A stretch of 64,000 nt of DNA from Holtiella tumoricola (GCF_027857615.1 NZ_JAQIFT010000069.1:124001-188000), one strand, 5' to 3'; counted from the first letter of the stretch, positions 1 through 8,502 are shown. The notes: generated by a model not told the origin, from the letters alone. Program-made: numbers and translations.

Positions 1-212
1 TCCATATGTATTTATCAACACTATAAAATAAATTAGGGTTCTTTATATTCTTAGTCTAGCATGCATTTTTTTCTATTTCTTGGCGTATATTCTATAAAAT
101 ATGGTTTTTCTTGAAGTGTCTTATTAAGGTCATGCTATCTTATCTGACCTATATACAATCTTTTTTATTTTTTTATGAAAAATGCGACGAATTTTAACCT
201 TCTGCGGTGTAT

Positions 213-223
213 GTATATATATA
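213..223 (+). promoter_or_regulatory. GTATATATATA box at start of large RNA copy 1
   Basis: The 11-nt string GTATATATATA occurs at the start of all three large RNA genes in the window (213-223, 17237-17247, 17943-17953). It is likely a -10 region. I see no canonical TTGACA at the expected -35 distance in any copy, so an extended -10 or an activator or alternative sigma factor is possible. Confidence 0.5.
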
Positions 224-762
224 AGGCAAAACAAATTGCCTTATACGGTATCCCATGGGACAAGTCCTAGGCTCCTTGAATCTAAGATACCTCTCTAAGA
301 TGAGCAAGTAACTTAAGTTCCCCTCCTCCCTAGACTTAATGGTATACCTCCTCTTAGAATCCCAGCTCTGTCGGTGGTGGCAACCCCAGAATGCTGGTCA
401 ATCTTTATAACTAAATAGTGGCTTCCGCCTTTCAAATCCTTTGTTCAACTACTAGGTTACACTAGCTCTTAAGAACGTATGAGGTAAATCCAGCGTACAG
501 ACAGCTGGCCTTGGACACCTGGCATGATACATCCAATTGGGGATCCCTTTCACTGCAGGCACACCAACGCAGTTCGCTGTAGCCTGGTAAATCCAAGAGG
601 ACTTCGCTAATGCTAGCTTTACTTAGAACCTACCCAAAGGACCACTCTAGGAAGTCACTTACACGTTATAATCTTTGCCACAAAACAATAAGCCACCTTA
701 AGCTCAGTCTTTGTGCAATGCACAGGGAGGAAAAGACTGTTCTTAGGGTGGCTTATTGTGTT
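221..762 (+). ncRNA. large structured non-coding RNA, copy 1
   Basis: No sustained ORF is present. The region shares architecture with two divergent relatives at 17.2-18.5 kb. In order it has: a 5' hairpin (about 222-228 with 237-243); a perfect 10-nt palindrome TCCCATGGGA (251-260); helix B (TCTAAGA 281-287 with TCTTAGA 352-358); helix C (CCAGC 362-366 with GCTGG 393-397) capped by GUGGCAA (377-383); a less resolved ~290-nt middle; and a long 3' hairpin (686-758). The 3' loop AGGGAGGA (724-731) is exactly complementary to TCCTCCCT (324-331), which lies in the loop closed by helix B. Copies 2 and 3 keep this pairing with different bases, which is strong evidence for a folded RNA. Size and ornateness resemble the ROOL, GOLLD or OLE classes; ROOL (Firmicutes, ~580 nt) is my best but unverified guess. 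Ends are approximate. Confidence 0.75.
686..758 (+). terminator. 3' terminal hairpin of large RNA copy 1
   Basis: The arms CAATAAGCCACC and GGTGGCTTATTG form a long, nearly perfect stem extending to CAGTC/GACTG. The ~18-nt loop carries the AGGGAGGA sequence that pairs back to 324-331. The stem is followed by a modest U-rich TGTGTTTATT. It may serve both as terminator and as a structural kissing element. Confidence 0.6.
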
Positions 763-855
763 TATTCTAATAAAACTATTCAAAAGTTTTAATGTTCAAC
801 TTATATTTTCAAAAAATAACAAGGCTGTAGAAACATTTTTGTCTCTACAGCCTTG

Positions 856-1527
856 TTATTGGATCTTCCGCCTTATCTCTAGCAGCTCTTCTTTTATACT
901 CTCATCTGTCACTTGTTTTTCTAACCTTTCAACAAGTTCACTCGCAAGGGCAACTTCATTCTTTTCTAATGCAACGAATATCTCCAACAGCATTATATTT
1001 TCTGTATATTTCCCCATACGCTTAAACTTCTCACATGTATTTTTGCTTTGTACATATAGTGCCATTGCTTTATCATTTTGTTGTACATAGAAGTAGCTTA
1101 GGCATAGATTAAGCAACCATACAATTCGTATTTCATCTCTCAATTTCACTTCAGCTAAAGGTTCAAGTAATGCTATTGCCTTGTCATATTCCTTTAGGTC
1201 GTAGTATCCTGCACTAAGATTAATATCAAGTACACTTCTAAGGGTCTTTCCTTTTGCTTTTTCCTTTATTTTATTCATCTGCTCAATATACGCTGTAGGT
1301 TTCCCCTCTTTTAAAAGTTCTATTGCTTTTTGAAGCTTTTTGTTATACGAAATATTATAAAGTAAATTAAATAGTACTGCCCCTAATATAACAAAAATCC
1401 CCACTATAGAATACCTCTTTAGAAAGATATCATCTGGAATGGAAAGAGTCTTTTGTATAATCAGCATAAGTATTCCCAACACAAATCCTATGCCTACTAT
1501 TTTCATGATCCTTTTCATCACTTTCAC
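856..1527 (-). CDS. membrane-anchored TPR-like protein
   Basis: A 223-residue protein with two hydrophobic segments (about residues 8-27 and 41-60) and a long helical cytoplasmic part. That part contains degenerate tetratricopeptide units, for example around GYYDLKEYDKAIALL and SYFYVQQNDKAMALY. TPRs mediate protein-protein contacts; no catalytic motif is visible. The ATG is preceded by AAGGAG at 6 nt spacing. The gene is monocistronic and convergent with large RNA copy 1. On its other side it is bordered by a decayed duplicate of that RNA's 3' end. I do not recognise a specific family; the TPR call is from pattern only. Confidence 0.75.
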   Translation of the reverse strand: MKVMKRIMKIVGIGFVLGILMLIIQKTLSIPDDIFLKRYSIVGIFVILGAVLFNLLYNISYNKKLQKAIELLKEGKPTAYIEQMNKIKEKAKGKTLRSVLDINLSAGYYDLKEYDKAIALLEPLAEVKLRDEIRIVWLLNLCLSYFYVQQNDKAMALYVQSKNTCEKFKRMGKYTENIMLLEIFVALEKNEVALASELVERLEKQVTDESIKEELLEIRRKIQ

Positions 1528-1601
1528 TCCTTACTGTATAAGTTATGACCTATTGTACCATAGATTATATTTAAATAATAATTCATTTATAAACTTATTT
1601 T

Positions 1602-1684
1602 GCAATACGCAGTGAGGAAAAGGCTATTTTTAAAGTGACTTCTTCTATTTATTATAATAAAACTATTTCAAGTATTTTAATATC
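1602..1684 (+). repeat. decayed 3'-end fragment of the large RNA family
   Basis: This stretch aligns with 715-799 at the 3' end of RNA copy 1, with roughly three quarters of positions matching by eye. It includes the loop (AGTGAGGA instead of AGGGAGGA), the 3' arm and the downstream AATAAAACTATT. The 5' arm and the rest of the RNA are absent, so it cannot fold as the full copies do. The gene at 856-1527 is thus bracketed by two copies of the RNA's 3' end, suggesting a past duplication or insertion. Confidence 0.7.
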
Positions 1685-2278
1685 CTACTTGCTAAAGGTT
1701 TTGCGCACTATGACATTTAGCCACTTTTCCTCACGGTCAGGACGTTTATCTACAGTGATCCCTTGTTCTACTAGCACTAATTCTGGAAAATGAGCTAATA
1801 ACTTGGCAAAACGCTCTTCTGTATAGTCACTAAAGTAACGCCCATTGCGTTCCCCTTCAAAGTCACCATATTTAAAAGAAGCATACAAAATGCCTTCATT
1901 CTTTAAGGCTCTAGATAAACATCTAAAGACATCCACCATATCTTCTTCGGGTACATGAAGTAATGTGGCACAAGCCCATATGCCATCATAAAGACCCACA
2001 TCTTCTATTTCTTGAAAAATCATCTGGCGAACAGGTTGGCCTATAAGCGCTGCTGTTTGGTTACACATGGCTTCTGAACCATCGATAGCAGTTACCCTGT
2101 ATCCTGCGTCCTTGAAGGCAAGGCTATCACGCCCAGAGCCACAGCCTGCATCTAGGATGTGAGCTGCTTGTGGCAAATAACTTAGGAACTTGTTGCGTAG
2201 TTCTGACATATCTACGTTAAGTGTCCCTGCGATGAAGTCTTTGGCATTGGTATTGTAATAGTTTAATGTTTCACTCAT
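1685..2278 (-). CDS. class I SAM-dependent methyltransferase
   Basis: A 197-residue small methyltransferase. Motif I ILDAGCGSGRD (about residues 41-51) binds S-adenosylmethionine, and the acidic end of strand 2 is at D66 in VTAIDGSEAM. An ATLLHVPEEDM segment follows in the motif IV position. The length fits stand-alone Methyltransf_11/25-type enzymes, whose substrates range from small molecules to tellurite; the substrate cannot be read from sequence. No target-recognition domain is present, so it is unlikely to be a DNA modification enzyme. GGAG precedes the ATG. It lies downstream of and co-directional with the nuclease-helicase gene (76 nt gap) and may be its operon partner. Confidence 0.85.
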   Translation of the reverse strand: MSETLNYYNTNAKDFIAGTLNVDMSELRNKFLSYLPQAAHILDAGCGSGRDSLAFKDAGYRVTAIDGSEAMCNQTAALIGQPVRQMIFQEIEDVGLYDGIWACATLLHVPEEDMVDVFRCLSRALKNEGILYASFKYGDFEGERNGRYFSDYTEERFAKLLAHFPELVLVEQGITVDKRPDREEKWLNVIVRKTFSK

Positions 2279-2354
2279 ATTTATCTCCTTTCTTATCTAT
2301 ATAAGATCTTGTTTAGTTTTTTTAGAAGGCTTTACTTTCTACCTATCTAACGCT

Positions 2355-4610
2355 TTAATTTTCTAACCTTGTGTAGTAGTTCATTAATTTCTCATCACAA
2401 ATTGCAAGTATTCTTTCTTTATCTTTACTCGTTAACTTTTTAAAAATAACAGGATTAAATTCTATTAGATTAATAGCTTTATTGCGTTGCAAGAATCGCA
2501 TATCTGCAAAACGTTTAAAGGGGTTAGATAAAATATTTTTCTCTACATCTTTTGAAGAATAGTCACCTTTTTGATAAAGGCTATTAGCTTTTTCTGCTAC
2601 TAGTCCAACTAACTTCCTACTCTCATAAAATTCTATGAAATAGCTCACTACCTCATCTATATCTGCCCTTCCCCTCTCATCTGCATATTCTAATATAGCT
2701 TTGATGAGGACAGGCTTGTAGGAATAGGACATATCCATTTTCTCAATGAATCCCATAAACTTCTCTACAATATTAGCTGAGGTAATAAGATCCCAATTAT
2801 AAGTCTTAGCATACCCTTTAATCGTATCTTCTTTATAATAATTAAATGTACGCGTATCTCCTATTGGCACTTCTAAATCTGGTACAATCTTACCTTCTCT
2901 CACATAACGGTCTATAGTTTCTGTTTGTACATCTACCATACGTACAAATTCTAATTGAGACTTCATTTCCTTCACTTCATTTTGCCAATTGAATAAATCA
3001 ATCACTTCATAATCATCCACATCAATTGGGACGTCTAGGTAAGCATCAGGTCTTTCTCCCCTTCTTAGCATATCTTCATCTAACTTTTTTAGATGGGAAG
3101 GTGCAAGGACATATTCATTAGGTTTATATTGTCCAATATCTAATAGACGATGTAAAGAATAAGGCATATTAAACATATTGGCATTATCCACAAAGTCAAA
3201 AACAAGTAAAGATTCTTTACCTTCATATTTTCTTGTACCACGTCCTAATTGTTGCATATAAATCACTTTAGACATAGTTGGCCTTGCCATAAAGAGAATC
3301 TCTGTACATGGACTATCCCATCCTTCATTCAATAAGTCACAAGCACAGAGAACGTGAGTATCCCCTTCATCATAAGCTTTAAGGATTTTCTCCCTTGTGG
3401 CAACATTCTCCCTACTTGAAACCGTTGCTGCATGTACACCTTGTCGTTGTAACAAATGAGCTATTTCCTCTGCATGATTCACACTTGCACAGAATATAAC
3501 TGTTTTCTTACCTTTTGCATATTTCAAATATGTATCTACTATAAGTTGATTTCTCTCAGGTATAAAGAGCTTACTCTCTAAATCTTGAGTATTATATTTG
3601 ATTCCATTGATACGCACTTCTGTTAAATCGATATCTGTTTTGACACGAATACAACGAATAGGCGCTAAAATTTCTCTTTCTACTGCTGTTTTTAAATCCA
3701 TCTTATGCGCTACATTTTGGAAGAGTTGTAGTATATCCTCTCCATCAGCACGTTCTGGTGTGGCTGTTAAACCTAAAATAAACTTTGGCTCAAAATAGCT
3801 AAAAATCTGTTGATAGGTTTTTGCAGCTGCATGATGACACTCATCTACTATAATATAATCAAAATCTTTGGGTTCAAAGCTTAATAAGTTATTAGAAACA
3901 CTTTGCACTGTAGCAAAAATAACCTTTGCCTCTAAGTTTTTCTCTACGCCTGTATAGTAACCTCTTGTAACGTCTGGCCATATCTGTGCAAAAGTCTTCT
4001 CTGCTTGATCTGCTAATTTAAGATTATGTACTAAGAATAACGTTCTCCCATTTACCACTTTCGCATCTGACGCTGCTGTAACTGTCTTACCTACACCTGT
4101 TGCATGGTATAAAAGTGCAATAGAATCACCACTTTCACGAATGGTAAATAAGTTATCAATAGCCTCTTGCTGATACTCTCTAAGCTCAAAAGTCCTTCCC
4201 TGTTGCTTAGGCAAAAAGAAATCTATCTCCTTTAAAAAAGGCGTTTCCCCAAGAAAGGTAACTAACTCATCTTTCACCTTCTCTGGTTGCTTCGCTAACT
4301 GATTATAGGCCCATCTATACACATGCCACCCGTCATACACCAGACTATTTTGTTTCAATAGATCATCATAATACTTGGTATCAGAAACCTTTTTAGGATT
4401 ATGATAGGTTTCCCCATCTATTTCAATAGCCACTTTCATTTCATGATTTTCTAGTGCAAAATCAATAAATCTATTTTTACCGTAAATATCTACAAAAGGA
4501 TATTGTACGTATAAGTTGCCTGCCTTATCCGGTCCAAAAGCCTCACAGAAAAGTTGAATGAAGAGCTCTTCTGCTTTGCTGTTTACCTTGGTTGCTTTAT
4601 TTGAGTTCAT
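2355..4610 (-). CDS. SF2 DEAD/DEAH helicase with N-terminal PD-(D/E)XK-like nuclease domain
   Basis: A 751-residue multidomain protein. The N-terminus (about 1-105) looks like a DUF559/Vsr-type nuclease fold: D50 in RFIDFALE, then E63-I-D65 in KVAIEIDGETYHNP. A two-domain SF2 motor follows: Walker A ATGVGKT (170-176), motif II DECHH (256-260), motif III LGLTATPERADG, and motif VI QQLGRGTRKY. The last ~250 residues are helical and unassigned. This resembles type III/type I restriction R-like or DUF3427-like helicases in phage-defence loci. The nuclease residues are E-x-D rather than the usual E-x-K, so nuclease activity is uncertain. AGGGGTG precedes the ATG. The neighbouring methyltransferase lacks DNA target recognition, so a classical R-M pair is not evident. 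Confidence 0.85.
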   Translation of the reverse strand: MNSNKATKVNSKAEELFIQLFCEAFGPDKAGNLYVQYPFVDIYGKNRFIDFALENHEMKVAIEIDGETYHNPKKVSDTKYYDDLLKQNSLVYDGWHVYRWAYNQLAKQPEKVKDELVTFLGETPFLKEIDFFLPKQQGRTFELREYQQEAIDNLFTIRESGDSIALLYHATGVGKTVTAASDAKVVNGRTLFLVHNLKLADQAEKTFAQIWPDVTRGYYTGVEKNLEAKVIFATVQSVSNNLLSFEPKDFDYIIVDECHHAAAKTYQQIFSYFEPKFILGLTATPERADGEDILQLFQNVAHKMDLKTAVEREILAPIRCIRVKTDIDLTEVRINGIKYNTQDLESKLFIPERNQLIVDTYLKYAKGKKTVIFCASVNHAEEIAHLLQRQGVHAATVSSRENVATREKILKAYDEGDTHVLCACDLLNEGWDSPCTEILFMARPTMSKVIYMQQLGRGTRKYEGKESLLVFDFVDNANMFNMPYSLHRLLDIGQYKPNEYVLAPSHLKKLDEDMLRRGERPDAYLDVPIDVDDYEVIDLFNWQNEVKEMKSQLEFVRMVDVQTETIDRYVREGKIVPDLEVPIGDTRTFNYYKEDTIKGYAKTYNWDLITSANIVEKFMGFIEKMDMSYSYKPVLIKAILEYADERGRADIDEVVSYFIEFYESRKLVGLVAEKANSLYQKGDYSSKDVEKNILSNPFKRFADMRFLQRNKAINLIEFNPVIFKKLTSKDKERILAICDEKLMNYYTRLEN

Positions 4611-4812
4611 AGCTTCACCCCTAAATTTATGTATAGTGATAGTGTAACATAGGAGAGACCTTGAGTTAATTATTAATTTAAAAGCTACAATACTTAAATA
4701 TAGATACTGTATGCTCTTTATTGTTCATCCCTTCTCATTGATGTAACATTACTATATAATATTTCATTACTATTCTAAACTTTTGACTTTATTAGTATTC
4801 TTTTAAAAATAC

Positions 4813-4844
4813 AACAAGACAAGCCTTCATTAGCTTGTCTTGTT
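4813..4844 (-). terminator. intrinsic terminator-like hairpin left of att repeat
   Basis: A perfect 12-bp stem, AACAAGACAAGC with GCTTGTCTTGTT, has an 8-nt loop. On the - strand it is followed by GTATTTTTAAAA. It lies ~40 nt beyond the tRNA-like att repeat at 4883-4908, in the same relative position as the hairpin 9476-9510 beyond the second repeat. Confidence 0.6.
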
Positions 4845-4882
4845 TAATAAAATAACACTTTTAGTATACCTAATAGAAAAGT

Positions 4883-4908
4883 ACCTACGACGCACGGTTT
4901 AGGAAACC
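4883..4908 (-). repeat. att-like direct repeat (tRNA-Arg 3'-half remnant), left copy
   Basis: A 26-bp sequence identical to 9540-9565. On the - strand it reads as anticodon loop TTCCTAA (anticodon CCT, Arg), variable loop GCGTC and the 5' side of a T-arm GTAGG, i.e. the 3' half of tRNA-Arg(CCT). No 5' half is present. Such fragments are typical of tyrosine-recombinase attachment sites, and an integrase remnant lies between the two copies. Confidence 0.75.
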
Positions 4909-5084
4909 TGCTGAATTGTCATGTATCGTTCATTTAACAAAGGCTATACCCTTTGATTATCAATGGATATAGCCTTTATACTTTTAAATAGATTGTCTTG
5001 TTTTTAAGTTTTGACGACAAAATGACGTCGTAGTCGTAGAAGCTAATTGAAACTATCTGAAACTATATTCATTACATTAAACCT

Positions 5085-5504
5085 TTAATCTATTCTTACT
5101 TTATGTGGATTTTTAGGCTTATAAATGATAGCTAAAATAATATCTGTAATGATATCAGCTGATATAGCCACTGCTAAACTCCATATGGTAGCTATATCAT
5201 TCCAATAAGAACTAGCATTTTCACAATAGTATATTAATATTCCTGCTATAATAAAAGGCGACACACAAAGCATCCCCATATTATATCTTTTAACAATATC
5301 TTCATTCCATTTGAATTTTTTTTCTTTCTCTTCTAGCTTATGACTAATTAAAAATATGATGTTTATTAGTGTTATTATTATACTTATTACAGTTATAAAA
5401 GTCATTAATACTTGTGAATCTTCTTGCTTCCATCTGTAATAAGTAGCTACTATAGCTAGTCCTATTGTCACTAATTGAAAATACTTCAGTTTATTCATTG
5501 TCAT
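5085..5504 (-). CDS. small membrane protein, four predicted TM segments
   Basis: A 139-residue hydrophobic protein with TM segments at about residues 8-22, 30-53, 74-91 and 102-126, plus a charged KLEEKEKKFKWNED loop. No family is recognised. Its start overlaps the end of the upstream gene by 14 nt and has no strong Shine-Dalgarno site, indicating translational coupling. It is the last of four small ORFs in the island operon. Small membrane proteins beside proteases or nucleases are common as effectors in abortive-infection loci, but that role here is only contextual. Confidence 0.65.
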   Translation of the reverse strand: MTMNKLKYFQLVTIGLAIVATYYRWKQEDSQVLMTFITVISIIITLINIIFLISHKLEEKEKKFKWNEDIVKRYNMGMLCVSPFIIAGILIYYCENASSYWNDIATIWSLAVAISADIITDIILAIIYKPKNPHKVRID

Positions 5505-5931
5505 TTATCATACCAATAACTTCTACTATTCTATCTACTGCATAATCTAACATTCCAAGATAATCTTCAAATTGTTCTATTACTATACCTTCTTCTCTTC
5601 CCTCTAACGAATGTCCATTCCTATATGATATGTACTCAGTATCTTCTCTATAAAAATAGTTTCCATATAGCATGCTTGAATTTAAGATATTAAGTGCCCT
5701 TAAAACATCATCTTCTTTACCTTCTGGCATTCTTAATATCTCAGGTACATAGAAAATCAAACTTTCTTTTTCTAAGTTATTTATTAGCATCAAGTTATAA
5801 TATATATTGGTATCTTCCGATTTGAATTTCATATAATATAATAATGCATTTTCTTTTTCATCTACATCTTTCTCATAATATATCCCAAGTTCTTTTAAAA
5901 ATTTATCTACTGTATCTTTATTAAAATCCAT
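5491..5931 (-). CDS. hypothetical acidic protein, possibly YbjN/chaperone-like fold
   Basis: A 146-residue acidic soluble protein preceded by GGGAGAG. The alternating strand/helix layout, with VPEILRMPEGKEDDVLRALNILNSSMLYGNYFYRED in the centre, is reminiscent of YbjN/type-III-chaperone-like domains (helix with LN..N followed by a G-x-F/Y strand). I cannot confirm this, and no catalytic residues are evident. It overlaps the downstream membrane gene and starts 10 nt after the preceding gene, so it is part of a compact four-gene set. Confidence 0.6.
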   Translation of the reverse strand: MDFNKDTVDKFLKELGIYYEKDVDEKENALLYYMKFKSEDTNIYYNLMLINNLEKESLIFYVPEILRMPEGKEDDVLRALNILNSSMLYGNYFYREDTEYISYRNGHSLEGREEGIVIEQFEDYLGMLDYAVDRIVEVIGMINDNE

Positions 5932-5941
5932 TTTTCTCTCC

Positions 5942-6283
5942 CTATATAATGACTAGTTTTTCATTCTTTTTCAAAATATTAATATATTTTTCTGCATCTT
6001 TATTATACGCAACTCCTATTGATTTTGTATTTAGATATACTTCCATCATTTCTTCGATTCTACTTTTAGTACTCATATCATCTTTCAATATTAAGATTGT
6101 AATACTATTAAGTTTAATATCAATCCACCATTCTTCTTCCTTACTTTTTAATAGATAATTAAACATCCTTATTCTTGATTTCTTACATCCAAGTAAATTT
6201 TGGATTTTGTTTACTTCTTTAGTGAATATTAATGGATTGATTTTGTAGATAACCTCTAAATTTATCATTAACTCACGCCCCAT
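5942..6283 (-). CDS. hypothetical protein
   Basis: 113 residues of mixed alpha/beta composition with no recognised domain. Two starts are possible: ATG at 6281-6283 (no clear Shine-Dalgarno) or the internal ATG six codons later, preceded by GTGAG. The first start overlaps the upstream gene by 11 nt, favouring translational coupling. It belongs to the four-gene set 5085-6641. Confidence 0.5.
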   Translation of the reverse strand: MGRELMINLEVIYKINPLIFTKEVNKIQNLLGCKKSRIRMFNYLLKSKEEEWWIDIKLNSITILILKDDMSTKSRIEEMMEVYLNTKSIGVAYNKDAEKYINILKKNEKLVII

Positions 6284-6641
6284 TCACAAATAAATTTAAT
6301 CTATCCAAGAACCCCATATTATACTTTATGTACCTTCCATAATCTTTATGTATAACAACAAATGCTTTCACATCTCTTATTTGTAGATTCTTCTCTTTAT
6401 ATTTTTTATAAATGTCATAATAACATTCTTTGGTTTCTTCAGCAGCATCCTTTTCTTCTAAAACTCTACCTAAATCATCCCAGTATTTTTCATGTATTTT
6501 ATAAGTTTCTTCAATTGCCTTTGCATCACTTTCTTCGACTAACTTCATTTCTTTATTATATAAGTCTAAATAATATTTAGCGTTTGATTTATGTTTCTCT
6601 CCATCACTAACCATATTATTTATACTTCCATAACTAGGCAT
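6273..6641 (-). CDS. hypothetical helical protein
   Basis: A 122-residue, highly charged, mostly helical protein with heptad-like stretches from about 20 to 85 (DLYNKEMKLVEESDAKAIEETY and following), suggesting a coiled coil or helical bundle. No known family is recognised. It is the first gene of the small-ORF set. The upstream region has GGGAGG ~12 nt from the ATG. The gene begins ~150 nt from an integrase remnant. Confidence 0.55.
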   Translation of the reverse strand: MPSYGSINNMVSDGEKHKSNAKYYLDLYNKEMKLVEESDAKAIEETYKIHEKYWDDLGRVLEEKDAAEETKECYYDIYKKYKEKNLQIRDVKAFVVIHKDYGRYIKYNMGFLDRLNLFVNGA

Positions 6642-6787
6642 CTCCCCTATTCCCCCTCCCTATATATATGGTAGTACAAATATTATTTCTACTTATATAT
6701 TATTATACAAAACAAATTTTTACAATATTTATTGTTTAATTGAAAAAACTCCTAATATAAGCATCACCGATACCTATATCAAGAGCT

Positions 6788-6911
6788 TCAAAAAATACCT
6801 TTATCTAATTTGTCTGCTGCTTCTTTTTCAACCTTCTCTGTGACATGTGAGTAAATGTCCATCGTCGTCGAGATAAGTGCATGACCTAGTCGTTGCTGTG
6901 CCACTTTTAGC
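6788..6911 (-). pseudogene. tyrosine recombinase (phage integrase) C-terminal remnant
   Basis: The - strand reads KVAQQRLGHALISTTMDIYS followed by HVTEKVEKEAAD and ends at TGA (6788-6790). LGH-x-x-I-S-T-T-x-D-I-Y-S-H is the hallmark C-terminal block of tyrosine recombinases, carrying the catalytic His and Tyr. Only about 40 residues remain and the reading frame has no start. It is a truncated integrase inside the region bracketed by the tRNA-Arg-derived repeats. Confidence 0.85.
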
Positions 6912-8490
6912 AAGGCTCAAGGCTATGCCTATCGCCTTGAGAGGACAAACCCCCTAGGGAAAGTTTACTTTCCCTTGCTATTCTTTTTTCCAGTTCCGCT
7001 AACCTTTTTAAATCATCTTGATAACGCTTTATTGTATTAGTCATTAACCAACTACGATTTTGACTCGTCCACTTATCTAAATTATTCTTATTATAAAACA
7101 ACGTAAGGTCGTGAATAGTTCCCGCTATATTTACATGTGCTTGTGCCCATTCATTTAACTCATTAGGTGGGATTGGTAACTCACCTTGCTTAAAATACAA
7201 ACGTGATATCTGCTTGTTAAATAACCCTATTTGTCGTATTAATTCTTCTTCTGACATAGTGCCATTAACATACTCTCTATATATACAAATACACTGCTCA
7301 CCTAATCTTATCATCTCATCAGTATATTTTTTCGTTACCCTAATTAACTCATCTTTGGTCATCTTTTCTGTTTTCATTGACTTAATTAACTCGTATGACT
7401 CATGTTCGCTTATATAAACCTCATTTATAAAGCAGCTATGTTTTCTCTGCCTATACCAGTGTAACTTATCTTGCGAATCATCTACCCATGTAGTATGACA
7501 AATAAAATTACTGTTTACCATATCATCTTCGTCATATCCAAAATAACACCACACTATATTAGCTGGTTTTCCCCTATGATATGCTTCTGCTCGCTGATTC
7601 TGATGTACTTCATAATACAATATCTTACATTGGATTTCATCTGCAATTTCTGCAACTTGTTCTAGTGAACTCTGATATCTTAAAATCACTTTAACTGCTA
7701 ATCTTTTAGCTTGTCCATGGTGAACTGGCTCTACTTCATATATAATATATTTATCCGTTTCCTCATAAACTTGTGCTACTTGATATGGCTTATAGTGTTC
7801 AACATCAAAAAATATAGTCCCTCCTACATTTGACCTAAATATAGGTCTTTGAATATTCCCTTTCCCTCTACGATTCCATGCATTTGCATATTGACATACC
7901 GCTTCTACAATTGCTTCTAATGTCTTCCGTCCTTCCCTAATCAACATCTTATTAGTTAATGCATCGCATAAAAAACTGGTATATAAACTCAATCTACGTT
8001 CAGTATTAAATCCCGATACCTCTTCTGCTCCACATGATGCTAACACTGCACACCCCACACCAAGAAACTTCTCTATACTATCTATAATACCTACTTGAGT
8101 ATTAGTAATTTCAAATCCACCCGCATGGCAACAATCTAATAAAATAACCTTATTTTTTGCCTTAACATTCTCTATTAAATTGATAACTTCTTGTAATTCA
8201 ATTAATACATCTGTTAGAGCTAATATATTTTCTCCTCCATGACCTGAAAAATAGAAAATTACTGTATCTTCTTCCGTACTATTCTCTATAATCTTATTTA
8301 TTCCAGCTAAAAAATCTACTTTATTGACATTTCCTCTATCTCCACATAAATATATATCATTGAGCTTTACCTTAAGTCCCTTAATTAAAGCATTTTGCAT
8401 AGCATATAAATCATTTTTACACAGTGGTAAATCACTACATCCTGTCACTTTATATTCCGAAACCGCCACTAATAGTGCCTTTATTGCCAT
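6907..8490 (-). CDS. caspase-like (peptidase C14 family) protein
   Basis: 527 residues. The N-terminal ~220 residues form a caspase p20-like domain: catalytic His84 in FYFSGHGGE and Cys121 in LLDCCHAGG, with the upstream KALLVAVSEY strand and CKNDLYAM typical of bacterial metacaspase-like proteases. About 225-340 is a beta-rich domain, and the remainder is helical (potential sensor or effector region). Bacterial caspase-like proteases execute regulated cell death or effector activation in several anti-phage systems. GGGAGG precedes the ATG. The PIN-like gene ends 12 nt upstream, so the two form an operon. The last ~20 codons run through two small inverted repeats (6957-6974, 6916-6941) into integrase-remnant DNA, so the native C-terminus may have been altered. 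Confidence 0.88.
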   Translation of the reverse strand: MAIKALLVAVSEYKVTGCSDLPLCKNDLYAMQNALIKGLKVKLNDIYLCGDRGNVNKVDFLAGINKIIENSTEEDTVIFYFSGHGGENILALTDVLIELQEVINLIENVKAKNKVILLDCCHAGGFEITNTQVGIIDSIEKFLGVGCAVLASCGAEEVSGFNTERRLSLYTSFLCDALTNKMLIREGRKTLEAIVEAVCQYANAWNRRGKGNIQRPIFRSNVGGTIFFDVEHYKPYQVAQVYEETDKYIIYEVEPVHHGQAKRLAVKVILRYQSSLEQVAEIADEIQCKILYYEVHQNQRAEAYHRGKPANIVWCYFGYDEDDMVNSNFICHTTWVDDSQDKLHWYRQRKHSCFINEVYISEHESYELIKSMKTEKMTKDELIRVTKKYTDEMIRLGEQCICIYREYVNGTMSEEELIRQIGLFNKQISRLYFKQGELPIPPNELNEWAQAHVNIAGTIHDLTLFYNKNNLDKWTSQNRSWLMTNTIKRYQDDLKRLAELEKRIARESKLSLGGLSSQGDRHSLEPC

Positions 8491-8502
8491 TACTTTCCCT
8501 CC

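Larger units (their letters stand above)
4611..5084. other. intergenic boundary region of the att-flanked island
   Basis: 474 nt without a credible gene. It holds the promoter area of the helicase gene, the hairpin 4813-4844, the att repeat 4883-4908, and a second imperfect hairpin around 4939-4977 (AAAGGCTATA with TATAGCCTTT). It also holds a GACGTCGTAG motif (5024-5033) repeated at 9397-9406 near the opposite island end. Confidence 0.6.

Noticed and set aside
686..758. RNase P or tmRNA reading of the large RNAs (GAGGAAA-like string near 728)
   Set aside because: The surrounding P4-type and tRNA-like elements of RNase P and tmRNA are absent, and three divergent copies in one window would be unprecedented for those genes.
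610..1090. Short + strand ORFs across the 3' part of RNA copy 1 and over the TPR gene
   Set aside because: Low-complexity translations without ribosome sites. They overlap the conserved RNA hairpin or lie antisense to a better-supported gene.
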